A DNA stretch of 64,000 nt from Chrysomallon squamiferum (lineage: Eukaryota > Mollusca > Gastropoda > Neomphalida > Peltospiridae), in assembly GCA_012295275.1 (NCBI GenBank), contig CM022665.1, positions 3,884,167 through 3,948,166 on the forward strand, read 5' to 3'. Shown in pieces: positions 23,311 through 34,833 of this stretch. The translations under genes were made by a program, and so were the position numbers. The notes beneath the pieces were generated by a model. That model saw nothing but the letters and a program-made list of their open reading frames with translations. It did no database searches and was not told the origin of the DNA. Position 1 is the stretch's first letter. Every line of letters begins with the position of its first letter.

Positions 23311-24316
23311 GTAGTCTACGGTTCTAAACGTAATTTTGAATCCATGGGGCTTTTTGGGTTACAGGATCTGAGTGTCTGTATTACAAATTGGAAATAAAAT
23401 ACTTGTTAAGCAGCGCGTTTTTAGTTGCCTGGTTTGTAACTGCATAGGTCAGATCAATAGACAGCTAATAACAAGATATTTAATCAAGAAAATCTTATTA
23501 AAAATAATACATAGCCATTTCGAAGACAGCAAGTTTATTTTGCTTTGTCTTTTTTATTTTGTTTTTATTCTGCTCTTTCCTCTCTTTTTCTTCCTAATGG
23601 TGAACTCTGCATTCTTGAAAGAAGCCGCTATTTAATCAAAGCATGTAACAAAAATGCATTATTAAAAAATGACTGTTTTATATTTTATTCCATGCTCAAG
23701 AATGAAATTTAATTAAAGATCAAATTACGAGCATTCTTTATTACGTATGAATAAATTAACAATACAACAACAGTAAATGGATATATGATAAGCGATGTGA
23801 AAAAAACAATAATTAAAAGTAAAAGCTAGAGATTCTCACATGAATTAGATGATATATATCAAATTAAACTGAACATAGATAAAAAAAAAATTAACGGAAA
23901 AAAAAATGTTCTTGTCATCATCTCTCGCTTTGAAATTGCCTGAGATTTCATCTAGCAATATCCGAATCAGATAAAGATAATATCTTATAATAAATTAAAT
24001 GAAAACAAAGCTTTTCGTGCAGTATTTCAGGACTTTATGATTGCTGTTATCATGAACATGCGAAATCGTTCAGTGTATGATTGGTGTCTGTTTATGACGA
24101 TGGAATATTTAGTTCACATTGCAGCTAGGAGTCATGACATTGTACACTATAAGCTGCAGTCTTAATGGTAAATTCTTGCTCTTATAATGTTTATTTCTTA
24201 AGTAGAAGTTGAGATATATTAGACTGCAGGAGTCCTGTCTTAAATGGTAAAAACTTATGGAAAAATATTTGTTAATATAAATTGAAAAATATATGAGAGA
24301 CAATATCCAGGAGATC
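23311..24316. other. AT-rich non-coding stretch
   Basis: About 1 kb without repeats or a credible exon. The 87-codon frame at 23372-23635 has no recognisable domain. Confidence 0.4.
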
Positions 24317-24512
24317 CAGTTTTCAAATGTTTTTGGTCTCATGACCACTTTAGACGCTTAAGGAGTATTGAGTATCCCAAAGAACATTTGTTCATGTCGG
24401 GTATATCTTTTCACTTTTAAATCTGAGATCCTAGAAAGTTTTACTTTTTTATATAGTCACGGCTCTACTGACCCTCGGGAGTGTCTTTAGAACCGCACTT
24501 GGAGAACCAGTG
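24317..24512. mobile_element. decayed hAT-like MITE
   Basis: The left end reads CCAGTTTTCAAA and the right end GGAGAACCAGTG. Read inward these give CAGT..TTC..CAAA and CACTGGTTCTCC, the CAGTG-TTCTCAA terminal signature of many hAT-type non-autonomous elements. The inside also fits: GGTCTCATGACCACTTTAGACGC near the left, and CTGACCCTCGGG...AACCGCACTTGGAGAACC near the right resemble the remembered pattern of such MITEs. About 196 bp; terminal repeats are mutated and no 8-bp target-site duplication is obvious, so it is old. Confidence 0.4.
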
Positions 24513-25246
24513 TCATTTCTGATGACTAGAATGTCCCTTAACATATTCCCTTTATGTGCGGAATAATTAGTTTTGTGAAAGGTCATATCCAGGCAAAGTA
24601 TTTCTATCGAGTTCTTCGAATTGTATGAAAAGCAAAATGAAAGATACGAAATAAGATATATTTTCATCAGACGCCATCTGATGGCTGAATGCATCAACCA
24701 GTAGGTTCTGGACTCCAGAGTATCCTGGTGATCTACGAGTGATGCCAGTATGATGATCATCGTGTTCTCTTTGTTCATTTTTCATTCTGTTCTAAGTGTT
24801 TTGAAAAAAAATGTTGTATAAACACAGAGATTCTCAATTTATCCTTGCACAATAATATACGATGGCTTTAACACACGTTATGTAATGTGTTCATTGAACT
24901 CGTTTTCTGAACGACAAATCGCCGTAGCTTGTAAGAAATTACATTCTTCTGCAAATCTCATTTGCTTACTTTCACTTGACTGAATTCGCCAGTCGCACAT
25001 TCTAACAAGATAACTCCATTATTGTATCAGATGATGATAAACTTAATTTTTTATATTTTATGGCAGTTTTTTTTTGCCATCACCGATGGTATTTTTGCTT
25101 CCTGTACGTTCTGTCGTTATTGATGCAGTGCTGCAGAGCTCATGTCTGGATACGCAATTCAGAAGTCTGCATCATAAACTACTGTTAGTGTCGACAACTT
25201 AAAAACACAGATGAAGCTCTGTGTGGCATTTGAAGTTGTTGTGCAC

Positions 25247-25250
<4 letters not shown>
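24513..25250. other. non-coding stretch
   Basis: Unique sequence; the minus-strand 109- and 72-codon frames run partly through the MITE and have no domain. Confidence 0.4.
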
Positions 25251-25251
<1 letters not shown>

Positions 25252-25345
<94 letters not shown>

Positions 25346-25363
25346 GAGACAGACAGACAGACA
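25252..25363. repeat. (GA)n microsatellite with GACA tail
   Basis: About 85 bp of GA to 25337, then AGAGAC/AGAC units. Purine is on the + strand, opposite to most CT tracts in the window. Confidence 0.96.
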
Positions 25364-25615
25364 GTTGTAGAGCAAGGTATGCAATGCTTGGATTTGCATT
25401 ATAAGTTAGAGTGCACTGTCAGTTCTGACGGCAACTCTGTCTAATCCTAGCTCAGACAATGATTGTGATTATTCATTGTTGTGTTGTTTTCTAACTTTTT
25501 GAAGTCTAAATTTAGACGGCTTGCTATTTAATGCGCATTGGTGCAGATAAACGAATTTGAAACAATAAAAAATGGAAGTCTGAAAATAAATAAAAGGGAA
25601 AACGGAGACAGAAAA
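25364..25615. other. non-coding spacer
   Basis: Unique sequence between two GA tracts; nothing recognised. Confidence 0.4.
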
Positions 25616-25671
25616 GTTAGAGAGAGAGAGAAAGAAGGAGAGAATCACATGGAGAAAAACAGAAGAGAGAG

Positions 25672-25741
<70 letters not shown>
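25616..25741. repeat. (GA)n microsatellite
   Basis: Imperfect GA from about 25616, pure from about 25678 to 25741. Confidence 0.95.
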
Positions 25742-25744
<3 letters not shown>

Positions 25745-26780
25745 GCTTATCGTGTCTATAGTTTGCATGCTTCAAAACTCAGACACAATAATTAGTGTTT
25801 TCATTTCTGTTGAATTTTACATTCGGTTATACGAGTCGGTGAATTTTGTTTAGACAGCTATTATTAAATTGTAGGCTTTTCGTTTAAACGTGGTCTTCAT
25901 TAATCACAGTCAACCATAATTACCGTAATAATACAGTTAGGATGGACCGTTTAATACACATCATTTACGTTTCGCTAAACTGAAGTAGTCAAGTGTGATA
26001 TTACTCTGATTTAAATTAAAGTACTTACGGTATTAAAAACAAAATGCTACGTGCAAAGCTGTTATTTTGTTTCCATTAATTTAACCTGTAGATAAATATT
26101 ATCTTTTAATTTTCTTATTACTTTTTTTTATGTTTTGCTTTATATATGTTTGGGTGGGGTTTTTCATTAGGTTTTTAAAACCTTTTTAATTTGTTTTGTC
26201 TTTTCAGTAGATTAATTTTTACTTATTTATTAGTTTTTGAAAGTTGACTCTTTAATTTTACGATATTTGTTTATTTCTTTGTTCGTTCATTTGCCGTTTT
26301 AATCGTCCCAAAGAAACAACAACAATAAAAAAAATAAAAAATTAAAAAAAAAAAAAAAAAAATTAAAAATTAAAAGCACAGGATTCAGCACAATAAATTA
26401 AACTAAAACCAAAATCAGAAAATACTGCCACTTGTTCGTTATTGCATTTTGTCTGTTTAAGAATTCTGACCATTCGTACAGCGATACCTCAGACATCGAA
26501 AACAACGGTTTAAAATTCGCAGTGGAACTGACTAAAATGAATTATTCACATCAGTTACTGTTTAATCCATTCTTACAGGATTAAACCTGATCTGAGGATT
26601 GTTCAGCAGGCTTTGCGTGACTTGTTTTTTCGTCAGAAGACGTGAACGTTAAGTGACGTGTTGGTAATTTGAACTAGATATCATTTTACCAGCGAGGAAC
26701 CGACAAACCGTCATTAGAAAAGATGCGTGTACACTGTTTGAGTTGACGTCAACGACGTTTTCGTTATGCTTCTGTGTTTC
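25742..26780. other. AT-rich non-coding stretch
   Basis: A run near 26345-26360. The last 300 bp (26450-26760) are less AT-rich with CpGs. No exon identified. Confidence 0.4.
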
Positions 26781-26784
26781 TCAT

Positions 26785-26940
26785 TTTCTTCTTCTTCTTC
26801 TTCTTCTTCTTCTTATTATTATTATTATTATTATTATTATTTTTTTGTTGATTATTTATTTTGTGTGTTTTGGGGATAAGGTTTGGAGGTTTCGACAACA
26901 CCATCATCATCATCATTATTATTATTATTATTATTATTTT
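26785..26940. repeat. (TTC)n(TTA)n and (ATC)n(ATT)n tracts
   Basis: TTC then TTA to 26841, unique T/G-rich 60 bp, then ATC then ATT at about 26901-26939. Confidence 0.92.
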
Positions 26941-27441
26941 AGTTTTTGCTTATAGCATATTAATATTTTTCCTCGACATGTGTGCGGGCGTGTCCATACG
27001 CACTGAAGTGTGTCTGTCTGTTCTACAAAAAACCAAAACGTTAAAAATCAAAAAGCCAAAACGTGCCTAATGCGGCGTGCATGCATGCGTGCGCGCTTCA
27101 CGTGCGAGTGCTTCCTCTGGTTGACCATTTCGTTTCGGTACGAGTGAGATTATCGACGAGGTAACGTTATGAATCTCACATTATTATCAACACTCATCCG
27201 CGAAACGTGAAACTTCCCTACAACTCATTTTGCACAGCACGCAGGACCTGCCAATGAATTTATATCGGCAGGTTCATTTTCATCACTTTGACAGTTCTGT
27301 CTCGAAGCTCTGCTGACTTAAGTCGACGCATCATTACTCGCTTGTAAACGAGAGCCGACTATATTAGCTCTTAAGTCCGAACATACCTCGCTAACTCTGC
27401 CAATCCTGGAATAATTAATCCCATTTTTTTTATTATTTCAG
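26941..27441. other. repeat-poor, CpG-bearing block
   Basis: Includes GCATGCATGCGTGCGCGC near 27078-27096 and a small inverted repeat, ACCTGCC / GGCAGGT, near 27249-27276. No gene is identified. Confidence 0.3.
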
Positions 27442-27487
27442 ACCACTAGCGCTGTCGAATTTCGACTTTCGCTGCGTTGCTTGATGT
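27442..27487 (+). CDS. very weak exon candidate
   Basis: A T-rich tract ending TATTATTTCAG at 27441 is followed by 46 bp open from the first base (TTSAVEFRLSLRCLM) and then GTGAGTGT at 27488. Signals are acceptable on both sides, but the exon is short and the donor sits in GT-rich DNA, so chance is likely. Confidence 0.13.
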
Positions 27488-28287
27488 GTGAGTGTGTTTT
27501 ATTGACGCCTTGTCTTAGATGCTCTTCTTCTTTTTTTTTTCTTTTTTTATACTCTCTCTCTCTCTAAATAAACATCAACTGGGTAGTCAGTCGTGAAATG
27601 CAGACACATACTTGAGAACTGCGATGATGGTTATCTCGTGGAAATTGTTCACTTTGAAGGAAGAACGAAATTTTCTTTATTGGTACTGATGTTTTAAAAC
27701 AACGTTTTATGTATCCTGTGTTTGTAATGGGGGAGGGATAAAAGAAAAGAAGTCACGAAAAGAAAGAAAGGAAGGTAAAATGAATTTAAAAAAAGGAAGG
27801 AAAGAAAGAACAATAGAATGAAGAAATGAAAACTGAAAATATAATTTGTTTTTCAGGCAAGAACCAAAATATGATATAATCTATAATTTATTGTTTTAGA
27901 TAAAGCTGGTGAGATGTCGTTCCCAGCAAGTTTTATTTTATTATTTTCGGTGTCTTAACTACGTTTTCTGTTCGTTCAGATTATTGTTGCATTAGTGTCA
28001 GCGGCCAAAGTTGGCTAATAAAACTGACAACAAAATTCAGAAAGCATGAAATTTTATGACGTCGGTATTTTGATGCTTTAGACCTGTTGCCATGACGTTA
28101 TCGCTTAAAGTTACTTTAGACTTTTGAGATCACCTCAAGTCTCACCCACAGTATCAAGATTCTCTGTAATTTTCTACAAGACAGATTCCACGACCACGTT
28201 GTTTGCCAATGTTGTTATCAATTAGACAAGAAAGATGACGAATTACATTCAATTAAGATTCCTTGTTGTTTGTTGTCTGATATGTAT

Positions 28288-28290
<3 letters not shown>
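27488..28290. other. non-coding stretch
   Basis: Contains GAAA/GGAA-rich words near 27750-27830. No gene. Confidence 0.4.

Positions 28291-28319
<29 letters not shown>
28291..28319. repeat. poly(T)
   Basis: 29-bp T run. Confidence 0.96.
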
Positions 28320-28322
<3 letters not shown>

Positions 28323-28435
28323 GCACTAAATTTAATCGTATCTTGCTCTTGTACATTATTGTGGATCTAAATAAATTCAGAAGTGGGCATGGGTGGCAAA
28401 ACCTGCTGAAAAATGAACCCCAGAACTGAACGTGA

Positions 28436-28495
28436 AGTTTTAGCAATGTCATTTTATCATTGTGGCTTCAGTGATAAAATGACATTGTTAAAACT
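28436..28495. ncRNA. 27-bp-stem hairpin, pre-miRNA-like or MITE remnant
   Basis: Positions 28436-28462 pair with 28469-28495 across a 6-nt loop (TGGCTT). 25 of 27 positions are Watson-Crick; the two exceptions would be G-U or A-C type pairs, depending on strand. The length and near-perfect stem resemble a short hairpin RNA precursor, but the loop is small and stem perfection is higher than usual for animal pre-miRNAs. A run of A follows, so a small palindromic transposon remnant is the alternative. Confidence 0.35.
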
Positions 28496-28726
28496 GAAAA
28501 AAAAAAAAAATAAAAATATAATAACTGAAAGAGAATGGGACTGTAATTATTTCTCCAATTAGTGCGTCAGTTGTGATCCACTTGTGTATAAAATGTCTGT
28601 GACATTCAGTTAACTGTGAAACAGTGAAATATTATCCTCTGTCACTTTTTGTAAATTGTAATATAAAACAGCAATCTAAATCATAGTTCGATTGTGTTTA
28701 TAATGTGTGTCAATACGCTCGAACAC
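28496..28726. other. non-coding spacer
   Basis: A-rich then unique sequence; nothing recognised. Confidence 0.4.
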
Positions 28727-28830
28727 ACAGACATATGTACATGCAGACAGAGAGACAAACACATATGCATACAAATGCGAGCGCGCACGCCCACACACAC
28801 ACATACATACATACATACATATATATAGAC
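28727..28830. repeat. CA/ACAT/AGAC imperfect microsatellite
   Basis: CA and ACAT units, purest near 28791-28824. Confidence 0.85.
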
Positions 28831-29350
28831 ATATAAATGATAATATTTCTAAATTTGAGTTGTACTGGCAAAAACAGCAAAAAAAAAAAATATGCTAATA
28901 ACAGGTTGATTGTTTATGTGTGTTTATCTGTATCTGTGTGTGCATATTATTCTGTACAAAGCATTAAACTGCGTTCATATTTTTTTTTTTTTTCTTTTTT
29001 TTTTTTTTTTATTCAGTTCTCACTGACGATTGTTTATTTAAGCTGTAGTTTATTCTTTCTCCTCTGGAACCTAACAAGGCAAAGCGAAAATAAACCACGT
29101 GAGCTTTTGTTTGTTTAATTTAGATTTCGTTTGTTTTCATATCAGTTATTTATTGTGACTTCCACGTGGCATTTATTGCATAACGACCTCCGGGGTTGGA
29201 AACTAAACTGTTTCGCAGCCAGAGATGAAATTATTTTTCCACCCATACGACTGATCATGCAGGTGAAAGGGAGAGCACGAACACAGCTCCGTGTAAAATA
29301 TTATGTAACGTGTGTATGACTTTGCCTGTGAGCATGTGAATTACATTATA
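28831..29350. other. non-coding stretch
   Basis: T runs at about 28980-29010. The 29131-29319 frame lies in even-composition sequence but has no recognised domain or splice pair. Confidence 0.35.
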
Positions 29351-29399
29351 AAATGAATGTATATTGTATTGCGTTGTTATTTTTTTTTTATTTTTTTTC

Positions 29400-29750
29400 T
29401 CTGTTATATTCATTCTGTTGTGTTGTACTGTATTTATTGTATAGTGTTGTATGTGTTGTCTGTTATTTTGTATTTTATAGTGTTGTGTTATTTGTGTTTT
29501 ATGTATTATATTTATTGTGTTATGTTGTATTGTAGATCATTTTATTGTGTTGTATGTATTATCTGTTGTTTTATATTTTGTGTTGTGTTGTGTTGTTTTA
29601 TTTTGTTATATTGTATTGTGTTGTGTTGCGTTGTGCTGTGTTGTGCTGTATTGTGTTCGATTGTGATGTTTTGTGTTATCGTAATATGTTGTGTAACATT
29701 ATTGTATTATATTGTGTTGCTTTGCGTTGCACTGTCTTGCAATGTGTTTT
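29400..29750. repeat. degenerate (TTGTG)n / (TATTG)n tract
   Basis: About 350 bp made of GT- and AT-containing pentamers such as TGTTGTGTTG and TATTGTGTTA, with many substitutions. Up to three frames are open across it and encode Cys/Tyr/Leu/Val repeats; none is a gene. Confidence 0.85.
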
Positions 29751-29789
29751 GTAATGCTAACTGTAGTAGGGTTCTTAAAGTAATACTGT

Positions 29790-29885
29790 TACTACTACAA
29801 GTAGTAATATGATTACTACTTTTGTTATCAGTAGCAACACCACTACTACTATTTTACTACTGTTATTATTTGTACTACTTCTGTG
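29790..29885. repeat. (ACT)n imperfect trinucleotide tract
   Basis: TACTACT units with interruptions. Confidence 0.75.
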
Positions 29886-30256
29886 ACCACTAGTAGAACT
29901 TTTGTATTTCTGCTGTTGTAAGTTTTTACATTAAAACAAATATAAATATATCATTATTCACAATTTCCTTCCTGAATATATATTCAGTCTAACACATGAA
30001 ATCTAATACTAAACACCAGTAAAAACCAAACCAAACCAAAACAAGAAAGAAAAAAAAGAAGAAAAACAACAACAACAACAAAAAAACACACCCACTTTAT
30101 TCAATTGCTGAATTCATTTTTAAGAAACATTTTTTAATATCTAATTTACTAACTCTCTCGGATGTGATGTTTTCCATTTCGCCTTTTATGTTTTTTCCTT
30201 CCAGTCATCTTTTTAAAATTCATATGGCTTTTCACATTATAAATAACATTTTCATT
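29886..30256. other. AT-rich non-coding stretch
   Basis: CAA repeats near 30064-30080. No gene. Confidence 0.4.
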
Positions 30257-30285
30257 ATTTTTTTTTTTTTTTTTTTTTTTTTTTT
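30257..30285. repeat. poly(T)
   Basis: About 28-bp T run. Confidence 0.95.
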
Positions 30286-30817
30286 CACGCATTTCTGTAA
30301 TGCGTTTTCCATAAACTTTTCTAAATGAATAACCGCAGGCCGTAAAATTGCGTCTGTTATTGTTTTTATTTCTTTGCATTTTCATCTTAAACGTTAAAGT
30401 TGTTGGTTTGAAAATCTTAATGGCGGTTGAATAACTAGAAGGTAACTGAATAACTATCGCCCATGGTATTTTAATAGCGGGATTTCTTTCTCATTTCAAA
30501 ATAATTTAAACAAATTATGACTGAATTTATAATAAAATAAAAATACTCTTTAAAGCACTGTATTAATCGTATGAGTTTGTGTGAGTGTGAGTGCGTGCAT
30601 GTGTGCGTGCGTTGAATGTGGATCCCACACTTGTACTATTTTTGTTTCTTTATAATGAAACTTTATTGGTCGTTTTAGTTATTTCTTTTTCATCGGTGAT
30701 AATCCACTTTTTAAAATCTCTTATTTTCTGTATAATTCTTAACGATACGTCTTCACGTAATTGCAGACTTGTTTCCTTGATCTGCACCTAATGCGCATGC
30801 GAGAACAGTGAGTGACA

Positions 30818-30819
<2 letters not shown>
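30286..30819. other. non-coding stretch
   Basis: Unique sequence; GTGA/GTGC words near 30575-30610. No exon identified. Confidence 0.4.

Positions 30820-30820
<1 letters not shown>

Positions 30821-30896
<76 letters not shown>
30821..30896. repeat. (GA)n microsatellite
   Basis: 76-bp AG tract, purine on the + strand. Confidence 0.97.
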
Positions 30897-30898
<2 letters not shown>

Positions 30899-31806
30899 TC
30901 GATAATATCGCTTGTTTTTTCATCAAGGAAATCTATTTTGAATGTAATTAATTTAACACCAGACGTTTTAATTTGTAGTTTATTAGAGATGGGCGTTTTG
31001 TCAGGTGCTGTTCAGAAGAATAGCTGTTTGATTAAGCAGCATGCCGACCCAATCAATGTTTCATTAATTAAAAATGAGATTTGCGTTGCAAGACGATTAC
31101 TTCATTTAATACTAGCGTCTCCTACATGTGTTGACCTTCTTTTTTCTTTTTCATTTCTTTTTTTAAATGATAATGACGATAACAACAACAACAACAGCAA
31201 TAATAACAATAATACAGAAAACGTCTGCACGTAGGTTAATTAATTCTGTTCCACGCGTTTTGCTATTTTTACGCGTAATATGACAATAAAAGGCCTTGGA
31301 AAGGCTATTATGAATTTTTAATTGTTTTCTTTTTAATATTAAACAACGGTTTGCTTCTTAGTAAATAGAAAAATACACGTATTTTTTAGGGCTTTTTATG
31401 ATTATTCTTTCACAGTGACTTCGGTTTAAATAGATATTTTGTTTACGATTGTTTTTTTAATTATTATTATTATATATATTTTTAAATCATATTCTGTTAT
31501 CTAAGACATCATATATGTGAAAGTAACCGTTTTAAAAAAAAAATTAATTAGTTTTTTTTTTTTTTATTCTGCATGTTTCATAGGTGTATATTTTAATACA
31601 ATACGTACGTAGTGTGGGATTTCTCTTCTTTTTGTTGCTTACAGAGAGACTTCAGGACGAGAGAACAAAACAATTAACTGTTTAAACCTGTCTAAGTTTT
31701 TCTCAAAAACATAATTAGATTTTCAACACCCTTGTTAACCTTCTTTTCGCCATAGTTATTTTAGCCATTATCTTCTTCATAAAATCGCCAAAGAAAAGAA
31801 GAAGAA
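30897..31806. other. AT-rich non-coding stretch
   Basis: Includes the distal part of a 140-codon frame that starts in the GA tract (30812-31234) and ends in AAC repeats; the middle (VSIISLVFSSRKS...) has no recognised domain. T run near 31551-31565. Confidence 0.35.
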
Positions 31807-31830
31807 GAAGAAAAAAAAAAAAAAAAAAAA
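31807..31830. repeat. poly(A) after (GAA)n
   Basis: A short GAA tract leading into an A run. Confidence 0.9.
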
Positions 31831-32170
31831 CAACTCTTGAAGACACTTTAGAATATCCAGCACTCACCCGAAGTCTGGTTGTGAATTGTTACTGCTAAAC
31901 TTGTTCGTTTTTGCAAATGTTCGGTTTGAGTTGCTGCCGCATTTATCCAGATTCGTAAACACGTTTCCTATTTACAGTTTCCGAGAATTTATGATCTGTG
32001 AACGTTTGAGTTGGATGTTAGGTAAGTTTTTAGATTAAAAAGTAAACGACAGCGAGCCGTGTTTCGTAAATACAATAGTGATGATCATTTCAAATGTGCT
32101 GTTACGTTTTTAGAGATGATTAGGATGTTTATTACAAGTACATATGTTTGAGGCTAACTACGATTAAAGT
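31831..32170. other. non-coding stretch
   Basis: On the minus strand CGG then GTGAGTGCTGG at about 31859-31872 resembles a 5' splice site. An open stretch lies on its exon side (NSNRTFAKTNKFSS), but the upstream acceptor is poor, so no exon is called. Confidence 0.3.
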
Positions 32171-32173
32171 ACA

Positions 32174-32189
32174 TACACACAAACACACA

Positions 32190-32271
<82 letters not shown>
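32174..32271. repeat. (CA)n(CT)n microsatellite
   Basis: Short CA then CT at 32192-32271. Confidence 0.96.
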
Positions 32272-32275
<4 letters not shown>

Positions 32276-32474
32276 ATTTACATTTATATGTCTGTTCTTC
32301 GCTCTGTTTTACTCAACGTATTTTAGTGTTAAGGTTAGAAAGTTAGATACGAGTAATACTTTTTTGTATAACAAATGTTAGAGAGGTTTCGCTAATCAAT
32401 GGCTATTTTTAGCAATTCAAGGCTAAGTATTTTTTTAAATTTCTTTAGAAAGTATACGCGATGGTCGTTGAATA

Positions 32475-32592
32475 TTTTTTTTTTTTTTTTTTTTAATTAT
32501 TTGTTGGAACGGGATATCATAAACAGATTGTTGCTGCTTCCAGTTATCACAGTTAAGCCAGCCATCTTAACTCACCACTGAGCTACATTCAG
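32475..32592 (-). mobile_element. tRNA-derived retroposon with poly(A) tail
   Basis: Reading the minus strand from 32592: TGAATGTAGCTCAGTGGTGAG contains a perfect RNA polymerase III A box (TAGCTCAGTGG, plus-strand 32575-32585). About 50 nt later comes a mutated B-box region, ending ATATCCCGTTCCAAC. A pure 20-bp A tail follows (T run at 32475-32494 on +). The tRNA-like body is about 85-90 nt with the tail attached almost directly, so this is a tRNA-derived SINE head or tRNA retropseudogene. It does not fold as an intact tRNA as far as I can judge. Confidence 0.6.
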
Positions 32593-33080
32593 AATAAAAA
32601 AAAAAAAAAAACTACATATTTACATTTAACTTAACCTCTTCGCACACAGAAACCAAATCGTGTATATGCAGACTGCACGCATGCACGTGTGCCTACAAAA
32701 CTCGCTCATCATGATCGCATCGTTCAACACCAAAACTCTCTAACCTGAACGTCAGCAGGAAGTTCTCTCTCAACACGTCATGTGCTACTTTCTAAATAGT
32801 AGTTGTGTGTATTTTAAACATACGGCGGACTCGCCGACTTCTCTTTTTGTTATTTCTCATAATGAACTTTTTTCTTCACTGGCCTAAAAGCTGTTTGTTA
32901 TGATATTTGTTCTGTCCTTAATCGTGCCGTCTGCGAAGTCAGGTCTCACTTGCTTATGCAGTGATTCTTTCTGTAAAATAATTCCAGTATTCACTGTTAA
33001 AACGTCAGTTATAAAAATAACTGCCATCGTCTAAATTCGACAGTACTTTCTCCACTAATGTACAGGTTGTCACGACATAC
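32593..33080. other. non-coding stretch
   Basis: A run at about 32597-32611 then mixed sequence. No exon identified. Confidence 0.4.
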
Positions 33081-33087
33081 ATTACAA

Positions 33088-33141
33088 TAGAATAAATAAA
33101 AAATAAAAAATAAATAAATAAAAAAAAAAAAAAAAAAAATT
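33088..33141. repeat. (AAAT)n and poly(A)
   Basis: AAAT units followed by an A run of about 20 bp. Confidence 0.9.
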
Positions 33142-33660
33142 AAATAAATTAAAATTCAGCAGAAAGAAGTAAAATATTATATGCATCTTCTCACCACTTC
33201 CCCTGCCACCTGTATTTTGATTCTCACAACTCTTATATAAGAACGTTTCACACAGAAGATACAAGCTTATTATATTTATGGCTGTTCAGACGCAGATCAG
33301 TTCGGAAAAATGTCGACCTTTATCCGGTTAGCTAATCAAGATTTAGGAGGTTACGCAGACAGTCGTTTCTGAATGCCTGGAAGTATTGTTGTCTGCGTCA
33401 GACAATCATCGGTCTGTACCAGTCACAAATTACATTATCAGCATTGTTAGCATACGAGAACGTTAAACTGTAACGTTGTTAACGTGAAGATAAAACCCCA
33501 ACGTGTACGTTTATACGACAAGTAGAGTCTTGTAAAACAAATAGGTGGCGTTCTAACACGAACGATAAGCGATAAGTCACGCAGTAAGTGTGTAAGGTAA
33601 AAAGTGAGAAAACAGAAACCTCACTGGATTTCGTTTTGTGTTATTGTCCTGTTTTAGGTC
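33142..33660. other. repeat-poor stretch rich in AACGT words
   Basis: Between about 33440 and 33560 the word AACGT (or its mutated form) recurs several times. No gene is identified. Confidence 0.3.
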
Positions 33661-33890
33661 TTTTTTTTTTTTTTTTTTGTTACCAGTAAATAAGATGATG
33701 ACGATGATGATGGTTTTTGGTGACTGTTAGATGAAGAAAAGATGTGGATCGTTGATGGTGATGATGATGGTGATGAAATGATGATTATGGTGAATTTGGT
33801 GATGATTACTGAACGAAAAGAGTTCACAGATGGCCATGATGATGATGATGATGATGATGATGTTGATGATTATGATGATGATGGTGACAG
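33661..33890. repeat. poly(T) and (GAT)n compound
   Basis: T run at about 33661-33678, then GATG/GAT repeats, purest at about 33836-33862. The Asp/Met-rich frame is its translation. Confidence 0.9.
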
Positions 33891-33994
33891 AGATGGCTGG
33901 GGAAAAAGAGATGCTAGTACACTACTGATGATGATATCCACTGATATTTTATTACTTTTAAAAAATAACTGGTCGTCCTATGACTTTTGTATCA

Positions 33995-34080
33995 TTTTGG
34001 AGTTATTATTACTGTTATTACTATTGTTACTACTACTATTACCACCATTACAACAACAGCAACTACTACTATTATAGTAT
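33995..34080. repeat. (ATT)n/(ACT)n compound
   Basis: TTA/TTG/CTA units on both sides of a CAA-rich centre. Confidence 0.85.
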
Positions 34081-34529
34081 AGTTGTTTCTGTAATATTAG
34101 CAACAGCAGCATATTTTATTTTATTTTACTTCATTTTATTATTTCGGTATTAAAAAAAAAAAAAAGAAGAAGAAGGAGAAGAAAGAAAACCAATGATTTT
34201 TGGAATTTATAACTTTGAATGTCACTTGCAATCTTCAGGAATTAGCGTATTTCATTAAAATTATAGCTTCTTGTAATGCTTATAATTATTCAAAGTTTCA
34301 AACTATCTGACCTGTGTGAACAGTTCATATAACGAAGTGGGGTTGTTAAGTTCGTACTTATACTGATTACTGGTGAAAAATCAATACGATATTCGATTCC
34401 TTTAAAGAGGCCCTATTTGGATATGAATTATACAACATTCACAAATGATATGTGTCTGTCGCTCGTGTGTGTGTTTTTTTATTTCATATCCTGATTCCAT
34501 TTCTTGGTTGTTTGATCATTCTATTTAAT
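34081..34529. other. AT-rich non-coding stretch
   Basis: GAA-rich near 34150-34190. No gene. Confidence 0.4.
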
Positions 34530-34794
34530 CTTTTTTTTTTTTTTTTTTTTTTTTTTTTCCCCTTTGTCATTATTATTACTCGATCGATTTTGTTTGAGTT
34601 TTTTTTTTTTTCTTTTTTTTTCTTGTGTGTGTATATATGTGTGTGGCATTTTTTCGGTGGTATTTCAGGTCTTCTTCTGTACGTTTTATTTATTTTGTTT
34701 TTAACGTCCCTTTTGTTGTTTTCATTGTTTATATTACAAATAAAGTACTTAAATACAGCATGAATATGTATATATATATATATATAAATTAAAA

Positions 34795-34830
<36 letters not shown>
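34530..34830. repeat. poly(T), (TA)n and (CA)n cluster
   Basis: T runs at about 34530-34558 and 34599-34622, (TA)n near 34768-34785 and (CA)n near 34795-34826. Confidence 0.9.

Positions 34831-34833
<3 letters not shown>

Noticed and set aside
27249-27276. Small hairpin ACCTGCC/GGCAGGT
   Set aside because: A 7-bp stem with a 14-nt loop is expected by chance in 64 kb.
29353-29812. 151-codon Cys/Tyr/Val/Leu-rich frame resembling a membrane protein
   Set aside because: It is the degenerate TTGTG/TATTG tract; two other frames are equally open and equally hydrophobic.
31859-31960. Minus-strand exon ending at a good GTGAGT donor
   Set aside because: The upstream AG sites lack a pyrimidine tract, and longer versions meet stops.
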